Shown piece after piece: positions 28,216 to 38,526 of a DNA stretch of 64,000 bases. The translations under genes were made by a program, and so were the position numbers. Source of the DNA: Microbulbifer sp. SAOS-129_SWC (GTDB lineage: Bacteria; Pseudomonadota; Gammaproteobacteria; Pseudomonadales; Cellvibrionaceae); NCBI RefSeq assembly GCF_039696035.1, contig NZ_CP155567.1, forward strand, positions 571,001 through 635,000, written 5' to 3'. A model generated the notes under the pieces. That model made no database searches, was not told where the DNA came from, and worked only from the letters and a program-made list of their open reading frames with translations. Every line of letters starts with the position of its first letter. Position 1 is the first letter of the stretch.

Positions 28216-29808
28216 TCAGTGACGGAAGTGACGCATGCCGGTGAAGACCATGGCCATGTCGTGCTCGTCCGCGGCGGCGATGGTCTCTTCGTCGCGCATG
28301 GAGCCGCCCGGCTGGATCACCGCGCGCACACCTACCTTGGCAGCGTTGTCGATACCGTCGCGGAACGGGAAGAAGGCGTCAGACGCCATCACCGAGCCCT
28401 TGACCTCCAGGCCGGCGTGCTCGGCCTTGATGGCGGCGATGCGCGCGGAGTTGACGCGGCTCATCTGGCCGGCGCCGACGCCGATGGTGCGGCCGTCCTT
28501 GCCGTAGACAATGGCGTTCGACTTGACGAACTTGGCCACTTTCCAGGTGAACAGCAGGTCGCGGATTTCCTCTTCAGTGGGCTGGCGCTTGGTCACGACT
28601 TTCAGGTCGGCAGCGGTAATGACGCCGTTGTCGCGATCCTGCACCAGCAGGCCGCCGTTGACGCGTTTGTAGTCCAGCGCGGGGGCGCGCTCGGCGGCCC
28701 ACTGGCCGCACGCCAGCAGGCGTACGTTTTTCTTCTCGGCCACGGCCGCCACCGCTTCTGCGGACACCGACGGGGCGATGATCACCTCGACAAACTGGCG
28801 CGCGACGATGGCTTTCGCGGTTTCGCCGTCCAGCTCGCGGTTGAAGGCGATGATGCCGCCGAAGGCGGATTCGCTGTCGGTGGCGAAGGCCAGATCGTAA
28901 GCCTTGCCGATAGTGTCGGCGACCGCCACACCACAGGGGTTGGCGTGCTTGACGATCACACAGGCGGGCTCGTCATAGGCTTTGACGCACTCCAGCGCTG
29001 CGTCGGTGTCGGCGATATTGTTGTAGGACAGTTCCTTGCCCTGCAGCTGCTCGGCGGTGGCGATGCTGGCCTCGGCCGGCTCGGCCTCGGTGTAGAAAGC
29101 GCTTTTCTGGTGGGGGTTTTCGCCGTAGCGCAGGTCCAGCTTCTTGATGAACTGGCTGTTGAAGGTGCGCGGGAATGCCTGCTTTTCGCCATTCTCAATC
29201 GCGCCGGCGCCCGTGGCGATACAACCCAGATAGTTGGCGATGGCGCCGTCGTAACCGGCAGTGTGCTCGAAAGCCTTGACCGCCAGATCAAAGCGGCTGG
29301 CGTGGCTGAGCTTGCCATCGTTGTCGTTCATCTCGGCGATGATGCCGTCGTAATCGGTCGCGTTGACCACAATTGCCACATCTTTGTGGTTCTTGGCCGC
29401 GGCGCGCACCATGGTCGGGCCGCCGATATCGATATTCTCGATGGCGTCCTCGAGCGAGCAGTCGGGCTTGGCCACGGTCTGCGCGAACGGGTAGAGGTTG
29501 ACCACGACCATGTCGATCGGGGTGATGCCGTGCTCTGACATGACGCTGTCGTCGGTGCCGCGGCGGCCGAGGATGCCGCCGTGGACTTTCGGATGCAGGG
29601 TTTTGACACGCCCGTCCATCATCTCGGGGAAGCCGGTGTAGTCGGAGACTTCCACCACCGGGATGCCGGCGGCTTTCAGCTGGCGGTGGGTACCGCCGGT
29701 GGAGAGGATTTCCACGCCCATGGCGGAGAGCTGTTGCGCGAATGAAACTATTCCGCTTTTGTCCGAAACGCTGATCAGCGCGCGGCGAATCGCTACCTTG
29801 TCAGTCAT
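28216..29808 (-). CDS. purH: Bifunctional AICAR transformylase/IMP cyclohydrolase
   Basis: Last two steps of IMP synthesis. 530 residues: an N-terminal MGS-like cyclohydrolase domain ([47 protein letters not shown]) and a C-terminal formyltransferase domain with the catalytic Lys-His in [12 protein letters not shown]. The start at 29808 gives the typical [14 protein letters not shown]-terminus; the frame is open upstream but unlike the family. The purD gap holds only a small hairpin (GGGCTATTTTAGCCC). Confidence 0.96.
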   Translation of the reverse strand: MTDKVAIRRALISVSDKSGIVSFAQQLSAMGVEILSTGGTHRQLKAAGIPVVEVSDYTGFPEMMDGRVKTLHPKVHGGILGRRGTDDSVMSEHGITPIDMVVVNLYPFAQTVAKPDCSLEDAIENIDIGGPTMVRAAAKNHKDVAIVVNATDYDGIIAEMNDNDGKLSHASRFDLAVKAFEHTAGYDGAIANYLGCIATGAGAIENGEKQAFPRTFNSQFIKKLDLRYGENPHQKSAFYTEAEPAEASIATAEQLQGKELSYNNIADTDAALECVKAYDEPACVIVKHANPCGVAVADTIGKAYDLAFATDSESAFGGIIAFNRELDGETAKAIVARQFVEVIIAPSVSAEAVAAVAEKKNVRLLACGQWAAERAPALDYKRVNGGLLVQDRDNGVITAADLKVVTKRQPTEEEIRDLLFTWKVAKFVKSNAIVYGKDGRTIGVGAGQMSRVNSARIAAIKAEHAGLEVKGSVMASDAFFPFRDGIDNAAKVGVRAVIQPGGSMRDEETIAAADEHDMAMVFTGMRHFRH

Positions 29809-29980
29809 AGCAGTTGGTCCGTCTGAAGTGTCTGAAACGGGTATAACCCGGCTGCAATGCCGGGTAAGGCCGCCAGCGGTGCCGACAGCCTCGGGATGCA
29901 AACAATTGGACTGGCAATCCGGTTTTACTGGTGGCGTCCCGATGGGGCTCCAGGGAGAGAACCGGCCGCCAGCAAATAGC

Positions 29981-30010
29981 GAGGGGGGATGAGTGACCCC
30001 ATCCCCCCTC
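29981..30010. terminator. Hairpin terminator between fis and purH
   Basis: An 11-bp perfect stem, GAGGGGGGATG (29981-29991) with CATCCCCCCTC (30000-30010), loop AGTGACCC. On the plus side AGATTTTT follows; on the minus side, the direction of fis, only a weak ATTT. It probably ends the dusB-fis transcript. Confidence 0.65.
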
Positions 30011-30033
30011 AGATTTTTCGGCCGCAGGTGTTG

Positions 30034-30342
30034 TTACAGCAGTCCGTAGCGCTTCAGCTTCTTGCGCAGGGTGCCGCGGTTCAGCCCCAGCAGCTGGGCC
30101 GCGCGCGTCTGGTTGTGGCGGGTGTATTTCATCACCACTTCCAGCATAGGCGCTTCGATCTCGGACAGCACCATGTCGTAGACATCGGTGACCATCTGTC
30201 CATCCAGGTGGCGGAAGTAGTTTTCCATCGCCTGTTCGACGGCGTCCCGCAGGGACTGCTGCTGCGGCTGTGCCAGCTGCGTCTGCCCCCCGCTGGATAC
30301 CTCTTCGCTGCCGGTATCCGGAATCAATGCTTCGTTATTCAT
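30034..30342 (-). CDS. fis: DNA-binding protein Fis
   Basis: Nucleoid-associated regulator of rRNA transcription, recombination and growth-phase expression. 102 residues; the conserved C-terminal half ([37 protein letters not shown]) is the Fis helix-turn-helix. Its ATG overlaps the dusB stop (TGATG), reproducing the dusB-fis operon of E. coli and Pseudomonas. Confidence 0.96.
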   Translation of the reverse strand: MNNEALIPDTGSEEVSSGGQTQLAQPQQQSLRDAVEQAMENYFRHLDGQMVTDVYDMVLSEIEAPMLEVVMKYTRHNQTRAAQLLGLNRGTLRKKLKRYGLL

Positions 30343-31337
30343 GCCGCTTGTGCCCCTCTCGTTATTCGGCGTTCAAACCACGCGTGAACGCTGGCATGTT
30401 GTGCTTCTGCGCATTCCAATTGGAAAAAGGTCTGGCGAAAGGACTCGCTCCCCGCGAGTGTCTTCAGGTACCAACCCACATGTTTGCGGGCGATACGGAC
30501 CCCCATCATTTCACCGTAGAAACGGTGCAATTCGCCCAAATGGGCGAGCAAATACTCCCTGACTTCTTCCAGTGAGGGTTCGGGCAGCCGCTCCCCGGTG
30601 GCGAGGTAGTGGGCGATTTCCCGAAAAATCCATGGCCGTCCCTGTGCTGCACGGCCGATCATGACGGCAGCTGCGCCGGTGTAGTCGAGCACCTCGCGGG
30701 CCCGCTCTGCACTGGTAATGTCCCCGTTGGCGAAAACCGGAATTTTCACCCTGGATACAATCTCGGCAATGGTATCGAATTCGGCCTGACCGCGATACCC
30801 GCAGGCGCGGGTGCGGCCGTGCACTGCGAGCGCTGCGATACCAATGTCTTCGGCCATTCTGGCCACGGTGACCCCGTTGCGAGAATCCGGGCACCAGCCG
30901 GTGCGGATTTTCAGGGTTACCGGTACTGAGACGGACTGGACCACGGCTTCCAGAATCTCCGCGACCAGTTTTTCGTCGCGCAGCAGGGCCGACCCCGCCG
31001 CCTTCTTGCAAACTTTCTTTGCCGGGCAGCCCATGTTGATATCAATGATCTGGGCGCCGCGCTTGACGTTCTCCCGCGCTGCCTCGGCCATCATCTCCGG
31101 GTCGCCGCCGGCGATCTGCACCGAGATAGGCGCTGTTTCGCCACCGTGATCCAGGCGCAGCCGTGACTTGCGACTGTTCCACAGTCGCGTGTCCGAGGTC
31201 ACCATCTCCGAGACCACCAGACCCGCGCCCAGGCGCCGGCACAGCTGGCGAAACGGGCGGTCGGTGACACCGGCCATCGGCGCCAGGATTACCGGGTTGC
31301 CGATAATATAGGGGCCTATAGCGATGTCGCTGGACAA
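30339..31337 (-). CDS. dusB: tRNA-dihydrouridine synthase B
   Basis: FMN-dependent reduction of specific uridines in tRNA D-loops. 332 residues: [12 protein letters not shown] (19-30), [27 protein letters not shown] with the catalytic C104, [18 protein letters not shown] and [10 protein letters not shown]. The start is TTG, chosen because GGAG stands six bases upstream and the protein begins shortly before the conserved [17 protein letters not shown], as in homologues. First gene of the dusB-fis operon. Confidence 0.94.
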   Translation of the reverse strand: MSSDIAIGPYIIGNPVILAPMAGVTDRPFRQLCRRLGAGLVVSEMVTSDTRLWNSRKSRLRLDHGGETAPISVQIAGGDPEMMAEAARENVKRGAQIIDINMGCPAKKVCKKAAGSALLRDEKLVAEILEAVVQSVSVPVTLKIRTGWCPDSRNGVTVARMAEDIGIAALAVHGRTRACGYRGQAEFDTIAEIVSRVKIPVFANGDITSAERAREVLDYTGAAAVMIGRAAQGRPWIFREIAHYLATGERLPEPSLEEVREYLLAHLGELHRFYGEMMGVRIARKHVGWYLKTLAGSESFRQTFFQLECAEAQHASVHAWFERRITRGAQAA

Positions 31338-31533
31338 CGGGAGCTCCACTCGGGCATCAAAAAAGAGGCGCCTATGATAGCGGCTGCCCCGACGTTGGAA
31401 AAGCGAAAAAGCGCGCAAGTTGGTTGTCTGCTGCGCGTTTAGCCTGTCGATTGCGCAGTTTTGGTGACTTCCCGCGCCATTTACGCGTGTGAATGAGGCG
31501 TTAAATAGCGCGGAAATTCGCCGATCGAGTGCG

Positions 31534-32724
31534 TCAGCGAACGATATGCAGCTCGTAGTTGACCGCATCGCTGCCCGGGTCGGCAATCTCGATGGCAATA
31601 TGCACCGGGTTGCCGCTCGGCATCAGCTTGCGCCCGGCCAGCTCCCCGCGCAGATACTCGCGCGGCGTGAACCTGCGGCTGGCCACCGGCTGGTTCTTGA
31701 GGTCGCTGAACTCGAGCTGCAGGGTCGGAAAGGGCTGCGGGTAGGCGGCGGTATTCAGCAGCACGGCGTCAACCACCAGCGCGCCGGCGACTTTCGGGTG
31801 GCTGCGCACCACCAGGTTGGCGGTGTGAATCGCCTGCAGATCCACCATTTCCGGCAGGCGGCAGTGCAGCAGTGGACACACGCGCGCGTAGAGTGAGCGC
31901 CACGGCTGGCGCTTGCTCAGGGTGTCGAAACGGAAATAGGCCACCTGGGCGGCCAGGGCCGCCGCCAGCAGCAGTGCCAGCAGCGCCCACAGCCAGCCGG
32001 GCAGGCGCCGGTCGCGGCGCGGCTGCCAGCTGACCTCCAGCGGCGCGGGCTCGATGGAACTGAGCAGCTGTTCGCGCGAGGGGGTGGCACTCGCGTGGCG
32101 CTCGCCGGTTGGCTCCACTGGTGGGGGCGTATGGCCGCGCTCCGGCACAATGGGATCATCGACGCTGGCGGTGACGGCGTCGTCATCCCAGTCCGCCGAC
32201 AGCGCCGGTTCACGTTGCGGTGGCGGTTCCGGTTGCTCGCCGGCCCAGAGATCCTGGTCATCCCAGGCGGGTGTCAGCGCGGCGCTGTCATCGTGTTCGT
32301 CGTCTTCACTGTCATCGCCTGCGCTGTCCTCTGCATCACCGGCGGTGACTTCCGGCGCCTGGGCGATTTCCTGCCACTGGTTGTCGCCGAAGGCTTCGCC
32401 GATCAGTGGTTCGTCGTCGCTGCTGTCGTTGATCGCAATGTCGTCGTCGGTGTCCACGGCCATGGTCGGGGGCGCGGGACGCTCATTGTCTTCTTCGCCC
32501 TCCAGCTCGATATCGTCGTGGATCAGAAAATCGTCGTCTTCCAGCAGGGCTTCCAGGTCTCGCTCGGCGGCCGGATCGCTGTCGGTGAAGACGATATTCT
32601 CGTCGGCGCGAAAGACCTGCAGGCAGGAACCGCAGCGCACCGCACCGCGGGCGGCGCGCAGCTGCTGTTCGTTGACGTGAAACGAGGTGCTGCAATGGGG
32701 GCAGCGGGTAACCAGTTGCGACAT
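31534..32724 (-). CDS. Zinc-ribbon DUF3426 membrane protein
   Basis: 396-residue protein of unknown function. An N-terminal MJ0042-type zinc ribbon (C8, C11, C31, C34) is followed by a very acidic, low-complexity stretch of roughly residues 50-190 rich in Asp/Glu, a single membrane helix near residues 240-265 (LWALLALLLAAALAAQV), and a C-terminal DUF3426 domain. The zinc ribbon is therefore predicted in the cytoplasm and the DUF3426 domain in the periplasm. It follows prmA by 136 bp, an order seen in Pseudomonas (prmA-DUF3426-dusB-fis). Nothing shows the substrate or partner. Confidence 0.85.
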   Translation of the reverse strand: MSQLVTRCPHCSTSFHVNEQQLRAARGAVRCGSCLQVFRADENIVFTDSDPAAERDLEALLEDDDFLIHDDIELEGEEDNERPAPPTMAVDTDDDIAINDSSDDEPLIGEAFGDNQWQEIAQAPEVTAGDAEDSAGDDSEDDEHDDSAALTPAWDDQDLWAGEQPEPPPQREPALSADWDDDAVTASVDDPIVPERGHTPPPVEPTGERHASATPSREQLLSSIEPAPLEVSWQPRRDRRLPGWLWALLALLLAAALAAQVAYFRFDTLSKRQPWRSLYARVCPLLHCRLPEMVDLQAIHTANLVVRSHPKVAGALVVDAVLLNTAAYPQPFPTLQLEFSDLKNQPVASRRFTPREYLRGELAGRKLMPSGNPVHIAIEIADPGSDAVNYELHIVR

Positions 32725-32860
32725 GCGAATTGATCGATTTTTATCGGGTGGCCAAGTGTATCAGCGCGCCGCGCCACGGCGAAGTGAGTGTTCGCCACTG
32801 TGTGGCGCGTGTCCGCACGCGGCGGCTATCCGGGCGGCGGTCATGCCGCCAGTCAGTTGC

Positions 32861-33742
32861 TCAGCGTACGCGGGTGCCAGACAGGCGTGCCCAGTCGTCG
32901 AGCTGGCCGTCTTCGTCGAAGTCGATCTGCTCACGGTAGGCGGCCTTGACCGCCTCGGCCTGGGAGGCGAGCACGCCGGACAGGCATATGCGCCCGCCCA
33001 CGCGGGTCAGCGCGATCAACTGCGGTGCCAGTTCCACCAGTGGGCCGGCGAGGATATTGGCCAGCATGATGTCCGCGGGCTCTGCGGGCATCTGCTCCGG
33101 CAGGTAGACCGGGAAGCGCGCCGGATCCAGGCTGTTGCGCTGGGCATTGTCGCGGCTGGCCACCAGTGCCTGCGGATCGATGTCGGTGCCCACGGCGCGT
33201 TCGGCGCCGAGCAGCAGGGCGCCGATACCGAGAATCCCGGAGCCGCAGCCGAAATCGATCGCGCTCTTGCCCGCCAGTGGTTCCCGCGCCAGCCACTGCA
33301 GGCACAGGAAGGTGGTGGGGTGGGTGCCGGTGCCGAAGGCGAGGCCGGGATCGAGCAGCAGGTTGACGGCATCCGGCTCGGGCGGCTCGCACCAGCTCGG
33401 GCAGATCCACAGGTTGTCGCCGCACTGGATGGGTTTGTAGTGGCTCATCCACTCGCGCTCCCAGTCCTTGTCCTCGAGCTGCTCCCAGCGGGCGTTGGGT
33501 AGCAGTTCGCACAGGAAGGAGGCGGCCTTGGCTTCGGTCACGGCGGTGTCCACTGCGGCGTCGAACAGTCCGGTGATGCGGGTGTTGTCCCACAGCGGCG
33601 TCTCGCCCAGGCCCGGCTCCAGAATCGGCTGGTCCGCATTGTCCTGCAGGGTCACGGATACGGCGCCGGCAAATAGCAGGGCATCCTCGATTTTTTCAGC
33701 GTGTGCGCGGTCGGTGTCGACGCGGAGTTGGAGCCAGGGCAT
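32861..33742 (-). CDS. prmA: Ribosomal protein L11 methyltransferase
   Basis: Trimethylates ribosomal protein L11. 293 residues, the same length as in E. coli: N-terminal L11-recognition domain (MPWLQLRVDTDRAHAEKIED), then a SAM-binding Rossmann domain with LAFGTGTHPTT, AIDFGCGSGILGI and NILAGPL. The ATG at 33742 gives the standard N-terminus; longer readings run into the palindromic repeat upstream. No strong ribosome site is visible. Confidence 0.95.
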   Translation of the reverse strand: MPWLQLRVDTDRAHAEKIEDALLFAGAVSVTLQDNADQPILEPGLGETPLWDNTRITGLFDAAVDTAVTEAKAASFLCELLPNARWEQLEDKDWEREWMSHYKPIQCGDNLWICPSWCEPPEPDAVNLLLDPGLAFGTGTHPTTFLCLQWLAREPLAGKSAIDFGCGSGILGIGALLLGAERAVGTDIDPQALVASRDNAQRNSLDPARFPVYLPEQMPAEPADIMLANILAGPLVELAPQLIALTRVGGRICLSGVLASQAEAVKAAYREQIDFDEDGQLDDWARLSGTRVR

Positions 33743-33846
33743 GGTTAAGTGATCTGTTGATACTCGGTGTGGAAGGGCGCCTGTGAAGCGATTGGCTTGT
33801 CTGGGCTTGGCAATGTGCCGGTCGGTGAATGCCGCAGCGGCCCTGC

Positions 33847-33943
33847 TGCCGGGAGCCTTTCGCCAGACACGCTGTGAATACCTCCTTGTACGCTCTCCAC
33901 GGCCATCCATGGCCGTGAAAGGTCTGGCAAAAGGCTCCCGGCA
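33847..33943 (-). repeat. Dispersed palindromic repeat B, copy 2
   Basis: A 97-bp element with ~22-bp terminal inverted repeats beginning TGCCGGGAGCCTTT (one mismatch between arms) and a perfect inner hairpin CACGGCCAT-CC-ATGGCCGTG. On the minus strand the core reads AGAGCGTACAAGGAGGTATT then CACAGCGTGTC, matching the copy between trpG and trpD. It lies between accC and prmA, oriented with their transcription. Confidence 0.75.
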
Positions 33944-33997
33944 TCAGAGCCTGCGCGTCGGGTCCGCTTTTCTTTTCGAATCCCGAAGGGACGCAGC

Positions 33998-35338
33998 TTA
34001 CAGCCCCAGCTTCTTCTCAAGATAGTGAATATTCACTCCACCTTCGGCAAACGCCTCGTCCCGCACCAGTTCTTCCTGCAGCGGGATATTGGTTTTGATG
34101 CCGTCGACGATCAGCTCTGACAGGGCGACGCGCATGCGCGCCAGTGCCGATTTGCGGTCTTCCGCGTGGGTGATCACCTTGGCGATCATCGAGTCGTAGT
34201 TGGGCGGAATCGAGTAGCCGGAGTAGAGGTGCGAGTCTACGCGCACGCCCAGGCCGCCGGGGGCGTGGAAGTTGTTGACCTTGCCCGGGCAGGGGAAGAA
34301 GGTCTTCGGGTCCTCGGCGTTGATCCGGCACTCGAAGGCGTGGCCGCGGATGACGATGTCTTCCTGTTTGATCGACAGCTTCTCGCCGGCGCAGACACGG
34401 ATCTGCTCCTTGATCAGGTCGACACCGGTGACCATTTCGGTAACCGGGTGCTCTACCTGGATGCGGGTGTTCATCTCGATAAAGTAGAAGCGCTCGTCTT
34501 CGTACAGGAACTCGAAGGTACCGGCACCGCGGTAGCCAATGTCGACACACGCCTGCACGCAGGAGTCGTATACCCCCTGGCGCACATCGTCGGGAATGCC
34601 CGGCGCGGGTGCTTCCTCCAGCACTTTCTGGTGGCGGCGCTGCAGGGAGCAGTCGCGGTCACCCAGGTGGATGGCGTTGCCCTGGCCGTCGGACATCACC
34701 TGGATTTCCACGTGGCGCGGGTTCTGCAGGAACTTCTCCATATATACGGTGCTGTCGCCGAAGGCGGCACCGGCTTCGGACTTGGTCACCGAAATGGCAT
34801 TCAGCAGCGCCGCTTCGGTGTGCACCACGCGCATGCCGCGACCGCCGCCGCCGGCGGCGGCTTTGATGATTACCGGGAAGCCGATCTTCTTGGCAATTTC
34901 CAGGCAGCGGTCGCCATCCTCGGGCAGCGGGCCGTCGGAGCCGGGTACCGTCGGGACGCCGGCCTTTTTCATTGCGGCGATGGCGGAGACCTTGTCACCC
35001 ATCAGGCGGATGGTGTCGGCGTCGGGGCCGATAAAGGTGAATCCGCTTTTCTGAACCTGTTCGGCAAAATCGGCATTTTCCGCCAGGAAGCCGTAACCCG
35101 GATGTACCGCGATCGAGTCGGTGATCTCCATCGCGGAGACAATCGCGGGAATATTCAGGTAGCTCTGCGGCGACGGGTTGGGGCCGATACACACGGCTTC
35201 GTCTGCCAGGCGCACGTGTTTAAGGTCGCGGTCCACCTGCGAGTGCACCGCCACGGTGGTGATGTCCATCTCTTTACAGGCGCGCAGGATACGCAGTGCA
35301 ATCTCGCCGCGGTTGGCGATCAATATTTTATCAAACAT
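33998..35338 (-). CDS. accC: Biotin carboxylase subunit of acetyl-CoA carboxylase
   Basis: ATP- and bicarbonate-dependent carboxylation of biotin on AccB, first half of malonyl-CoA formation. 446 residues with [27 protein letters not shown], the ATP-grasp glycine loop [42 protein letters not shown] and the C-terminal [11 protein letters not shown]. Starts 15 bp after accB, with GGGGTGA before the ATG. Confidence 0.97.
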   Translation of the reverse strand: MFDKILIANRGEIALRILRACKEMDITTVAVHSQVDRDLKHVRLADEAVCIGPNPSPQSYLNIPAIVSAMEITDSIAVHPGYGFLAENADFAEQVQKSGFTFIGPDADTIRLMGDKVSAIAAMKKAGVPTVPGSDGPLPEDGDRCLEIAKKIGFPVIIKAAAGGGGRGMRVVHTEAALLNAISVTKSEAGAAFGDSTVYMEKFLQNPRHVEIQVMSDGQGNAIHLGDRDCSLQRRHQKVLEEAPAPGIPDDVRQGVYDSCVQACVDIGYRGAGTFEFLYEDERFYFIEMNTRIQVEHPVTEMVTGVDLIKEQIRVCAGEKLSIKQEDIVIRGHAFECRINAEDPKTFFPCPGKVNNFHAPGGLGVRVDSHLYSGYSIPPNYDSMIAKVITHAEDRKSALARMRVALSELIVDGIKTNIPLQEELVRDEAFAEGGVNIHYLEKKLGL

Positions 35339-35353
35339 ACCAAGTCACCCCGC

Positions 35354-35830
35354 TCAGACGATGGTCACAAGCGGCTGGTCGAACTCTACCGGCTGGCCGT
35401 CTTCCACCAGGATCTTGTCGATGGTGCCGGCTTTGTCCGCCTCGATCTGGTTCATCATTTTCATCGCCTCGACGATGCACACCACGTCGCCAACCTTGAC
35501 CTGCTGGCCCACTTTGATAAACGGCTCTGCGCCGGGGCTGGCGGCGGCATAGTAGGTGCCTACCATCGGCGATTTGATCGGGTGGCCGGTCAGTGCCGGT
35601 ACCGTGTCGCCGGCTTCCGCCGGTGCTGCGGCCGGCTGCGGGGCGGCTGGCGCGGGGGCCGGTGCCGGCGCCGGCATGGCGGGGGCGGCGAACATCGGTG
35701 CCGCCGCCTGCGCTGCACCGCTGATGCCGCGGCTGATGCGCACGGACTCTTCGCCTTCCTTGATTTCCAGCTCGCCGATATCCGATTCCTCGAGCAGTTC
35801 AATCAGTTTTTTAATTTTGCGGATATCCAT
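35354..35830 (-). CDS. accB: Biotin carboxyl carrier protein of acetyl-CoA carboxylase
   Basis: Carries carboxybiotin between AccC and the carboxyltransferase. 158 residues: an N-terminal domain ([16 protein letters not shown]), an Ala/Pro-rich flexible linker (about residues 39-75), and a biotinyl domain with the modified lysine K124 in [10 protein letters not shown]. Second gene of the aroQ-accB-accC run, 43 bp after aroQ. Confidence 0.97.
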   Translation of the reverse strand: MDIRKIKKLIELLEESDIGELEIKEGEESVRISRGISGAAQAAAPMFAAPAMPAPAPAPAPAAPQPAAAPAEAGDTVPALTGHPIKSPMVGTYYAAASPGAEPFIKVGQQVKVGDVVCIVEAMKMMNQIEADKAGTIDKILVEDGQPVEFDQPLVTIV

Positions 35831-35873
35831 AGGTCTTCGCTCTCTATGTCTGTGTTGGGCAGTTACTAGTCAG

Positions 35874-36326
35874 TTATTGATTGGCGCCAGCACCGATCTG
35901 GTGAATGGCCGCCTGCACGGCCAGGGTGTAGCTCTGTGCGCCGAAGCCGCAGATCACACCCCGAGCCAGGTCAGATAAATAAGAATGGTGGCGAAAAGGC
36001 TCGCGCGCGTGGGGGTTGGACAGGTGCAGCTCGATAAACGGAATGGCCACAGCTGCCAGCGCATCGCGCAGTGCCACGCTGGTGTGGGTGAAGGCGGCCG
36101 GATTGATCACAATGAAATCCACGCCTTCGCCCATCGCCGCCTGAACGCGGTCGATCAACTCCGCCTCGCTGTTGCTCTGCAGGCACGCGAACTCGCAGCC
36201 GGCGGCCTCGCACTGCGCACGCGCCGCACTGTCGATCTCGGCGAGTGTGGTCGCGCCGTAGATTTGCGGTTCGCGGGTGCCCAGCAGATTGAGATTGGGG
36301 CCGTGTAGCAGCAGAATTTTTGCCAT
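35874..36326 (-). CDS. aroQ: 3-dehydroquinate dehydratase, type II
   Basis: Converts 3-dehydroquinate to 3-dehydroshikimate in aromatic amino-acid synthesis. 150 residues with [17 protein letters not shown] (catalytic Arg/Tyr loop), [18 protein letters not shown] and [19 protein letters not shown]. The aroQ-accB-accC order is common in gammaproteobacteria. The ~240 bp upstream show no consensus promoter. Confidence 0.96.
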   Translation of the reverse strand: MAKILLLHGPNLNLLGTREPQIYGATTLAEIDSAARAQCEAAGCEFACLQSNSEAELIDRVQAAMGEGVDFIVINPAAFTHTSVALRDALAAVAIPFIELHLSNPHAREPFRHHSYLSDLARGVICGFGAQSYTLAVQAAIHQIGAGANQ

Positions 36327-36566
36327 AGCTTGCTCTGAAGAAAAAGCGCGAAACGGTCACAAAAACCTGGCGAAAGTTGGCTAACTTGCTGACAACCGGC
36401 GAATTCCGGTGCCATTGCCTCAAGTTTGGGCGAGTTTGCCGTAAAAGTGACCCTGTGTCCATGCCTGAGCGCAAGGTTTGTTGATGTTAGACGGAGATGG
36501 GCGGCTTTTCGCGCACAGATTGCAGAAGTTACTCTATGGGCCTGTCGGATATGCCCCTCTAACTGG

Positions 36567-38402
36567 CTATAAAGGCGCACCGTCGGCGGCGGGGGTGTCG
36601 ATTGTGCCGGCAGTGGCGCGCTCTCCCTGCTGCGCAGCGGCGTTGAGCGCACGGATCAGGCCGTCGCGGGTGAGCACCTGGGGCAATATCTGCGGTTCCC
36701 CGCCGCCCGCGGGATAGAGCAAGTACAGGGGCACGCTGGTGCGACCGTAGCGGGCCAGCAGCTGACTGATTTCCGGGTCCTGGTTGGTCCAGTCCCCCTT
36801 CAGGGCGACGACGCCCAGCTGGTCGATGGTGTCGCTGACGGCGTCGCTGGACAGTACCGCCTTCTCGTTGGCGAGACAGGTGATGCACCAGGCCGCGGTC
36901 ATATTGGCCAGTACCGGGTGACCCGCATTGCGGGCATCGTCCAGGCGCGCGGCGGAGTAGGCCTGCCAGTAATCGGAGTCCTGCGGCGCGGCAGCGCGCA
37001 TGGTCGAAAGCTGTGGCAGCAACAGCAGGGCCAGCAGCAGTGCCGCCAGCGCCACGGCACCGCGCCCCCAGTGCCACTGGCTGCGCGGCCACAGCCACAG
37101 CGCGAAGGCCACCGCCACCGCGCCGCCGAGCGCCAGCGCCATGCCGTCGCTGCCGGTCTGGCGCCCCAGTACCCACAGCAACCACACCGCGGTCAGGTAC
37201 ATGGGGAAGGCCAGCAGCTGTTTGAGGCGGTCCATCCAGGGGCCGGGGCGCGGCAGGCGTTCAGCCAGCGCGGGAATATAAGTCAGTAGCAGGAAAGGTG
37301 CGGCCATACCTGCGCCCAGTGCGCCGAAAACGGCCAGCGCGAGGGCCGCGGGCTGGGTCACGGCATAGCCCAGCGCCGACCCCATTAACGGCGCGGTACA
37401 CGGGCTGGCCACCAGCGTCGCCAGTGCCCCGGTGGCGAAGGAGCCGCGCAGGCCCTGCTCGGCGCTGAGGTTGTGGCCGATGCCCATCAGGCGTGCGCCG
37501 AATTCGGTCAGCCCGGACAGGCTCAGGCCCATGGCAAAAAACAGGTAGGCCAGTGCCGCTACCAGCCACGGCGACTGCAGCTGGAAGCCCCAGCCGATTG
37601 CTTCGCCACCGGCGCGCAGTGCCAGCATCAGTGCGGCGATCAGCACGAAACTCAATACCACGCCGGCGCTGTAGGCCCAGCCGTGGGCGCGGCGCTGTCC
37701 ACCGTGCTGCGCGGCGTGGCTGATGGCCAGTACCTTGATCGACAGTACCGGGAACACACACGGCATCAGGTTCAGCAGCAGGCCACCGATAAACGCCAGC
37801 GCGATGGCCAGCGGCAGGGTCAGGTCGCCAGTTCCCGTAGTACCCGTAGTCGGTGCCGCCGACGCGCTGTTCGCCCGCGCCGGTGTGCCGGCGGTGGGTG
37901 CGGGTATCGGTGCGGCGCTGCCCGCGGCAGTATCGAGGCGGAAATAGCGCACCTGTGGCGGGTAGCACAGGCCGGCATCGGCACAGCCCTGATAGTGCAC
38001 TTCCAGTTCCTGCGGTCCCGTGCTCGCCGGCAGGGTCAGCGGGACTTCCAGCTGGAGCCGGTACACCTCGGTGTTTTTCTCGTAGTAATCGTCCCAGACG
38101 TTTTCGCCCGCGGGCAGTGCCAGTGTCAGCGGGGTCTTTTGTTCGCCGTCGATACGATAAATGGCGAGCTTGTCGCGATAGAGGTAATAGCCCTGCGCGA
38201 TCTGGAAAATGGCATCGGTGCCGCCGGGCTCGAACAGGAAATCCTGTTTGTAGGCCTGATCCACCGGCAGGAACTCGTCGGCCTCGGGCGTGCCAAACGA
38301 TTGGCTGGCGAAGGGATCCTGCGCGGCATAAGTGGTGGCGGCAAAGCAAAATACCAACGCTGCCACTACTTGGAGGAAATTTTTTCGGAAACTGTCGGTC
38401 AT
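36567..38402 (-). CDS. dsbD: Thiol:disulfide interchange protein DsbD
   Basis: Moves electrons from cytoplasmic thioredoxin across the inner membrane to periplasmic DsbC/CcmG and similar partners. 611 residues: signal peptide, N-terminal periplasmic domain with the Cys pair in GCADAGLCYPP, an eight-helix membrane domain with the paired cysteines in MPCVFPVLS and ASPCTAPLMG, and a C-terminal thioredoxin-like domain with AAWCITCLANE (CxxC). An in-frame GTG three codons upstream is possible. Divergent from a lipoprotein/copper-chaperone pair, a sensible partner set for periplasmic thiol and copper handling. Confidence 0.95.
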   Translation of the reverse strand: MTDSFRKNFLQVVAALVFCFAATTYAAQDPFASQSFGTPEADEFLPVDQAYKQDFLFEPGGTDAIFQIAQGYYLYRDKLAIYRIDGEQKTPLTLALPAGENVWDDYYEKNTEVYRLQLEVPLTLPASTGPQELEVHYQGCADAGLCYPPQVRYFRLDTAAGSAAPIPAPTAGTPARANSASAAPTTGTTGTGDLTLPLAIALAFIGGLLLNLMPCVFPVLSIKVLAISHAAQHGGQRRAHGWAYSAGVVLSFVLIAALMLALRAGGEAIGWGFQLQSPWLVAALAYLFFAMGLSLSGLTEFGARLMGIGHNLSAEQGLRGSFATGALATLVASPCTAPLMGSALGYAVTQPAALALAVFGALGAGMAAPFLLLTYIPALAERLPRPGPWMDRLKQLLAFPMYLTAVWLLWVLGRQTGSDGMALALGGAVAVAFALWLWPRSQWHWGRGAVALAALLLALLLLPQLSTMRAAAPQDSDYWQAYSAARLDDARNAGHPVLANMTAAWCITCLANEKAVLSSDAVSDTIDQLGVVALKGDWTNQDPEISQLLARYGRTSVPLYLLYPAGGGEPQILPQVLTRDGLIRALNAAAQQGERATAGTIDTPAADGAPL

Positions 38403-38430
38403 CACAGCCACAGTGGTAAAAATTATTTAT

Positions 38431-38446
38431 AGTCAGATCTCTGACT
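38431..38446. promoter_or_regulatory. Dyad in dsbD promoter region
   Basis: AGTCAGA-TC-TCTGACT is a perfect 7-bp inverted repeat in the divergent dsbD/lipoprotein gap. A minus-strand TATAAA (38431-38426) adjoins it as a possible dsbD -10 box, while no -35 hexamer is evident, which suggests an activator or repressor site. No known regulator motif is matched. Confidence 0.4.
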
Positions 38447-38526
38447 GCCGCGACGCGTGGCAGTTCGAGGCGCCGTGCCGCAGTATAGCCGCGAGTACGG
38501 TGCAAAAAAACAACAGTGGGGGAAGC

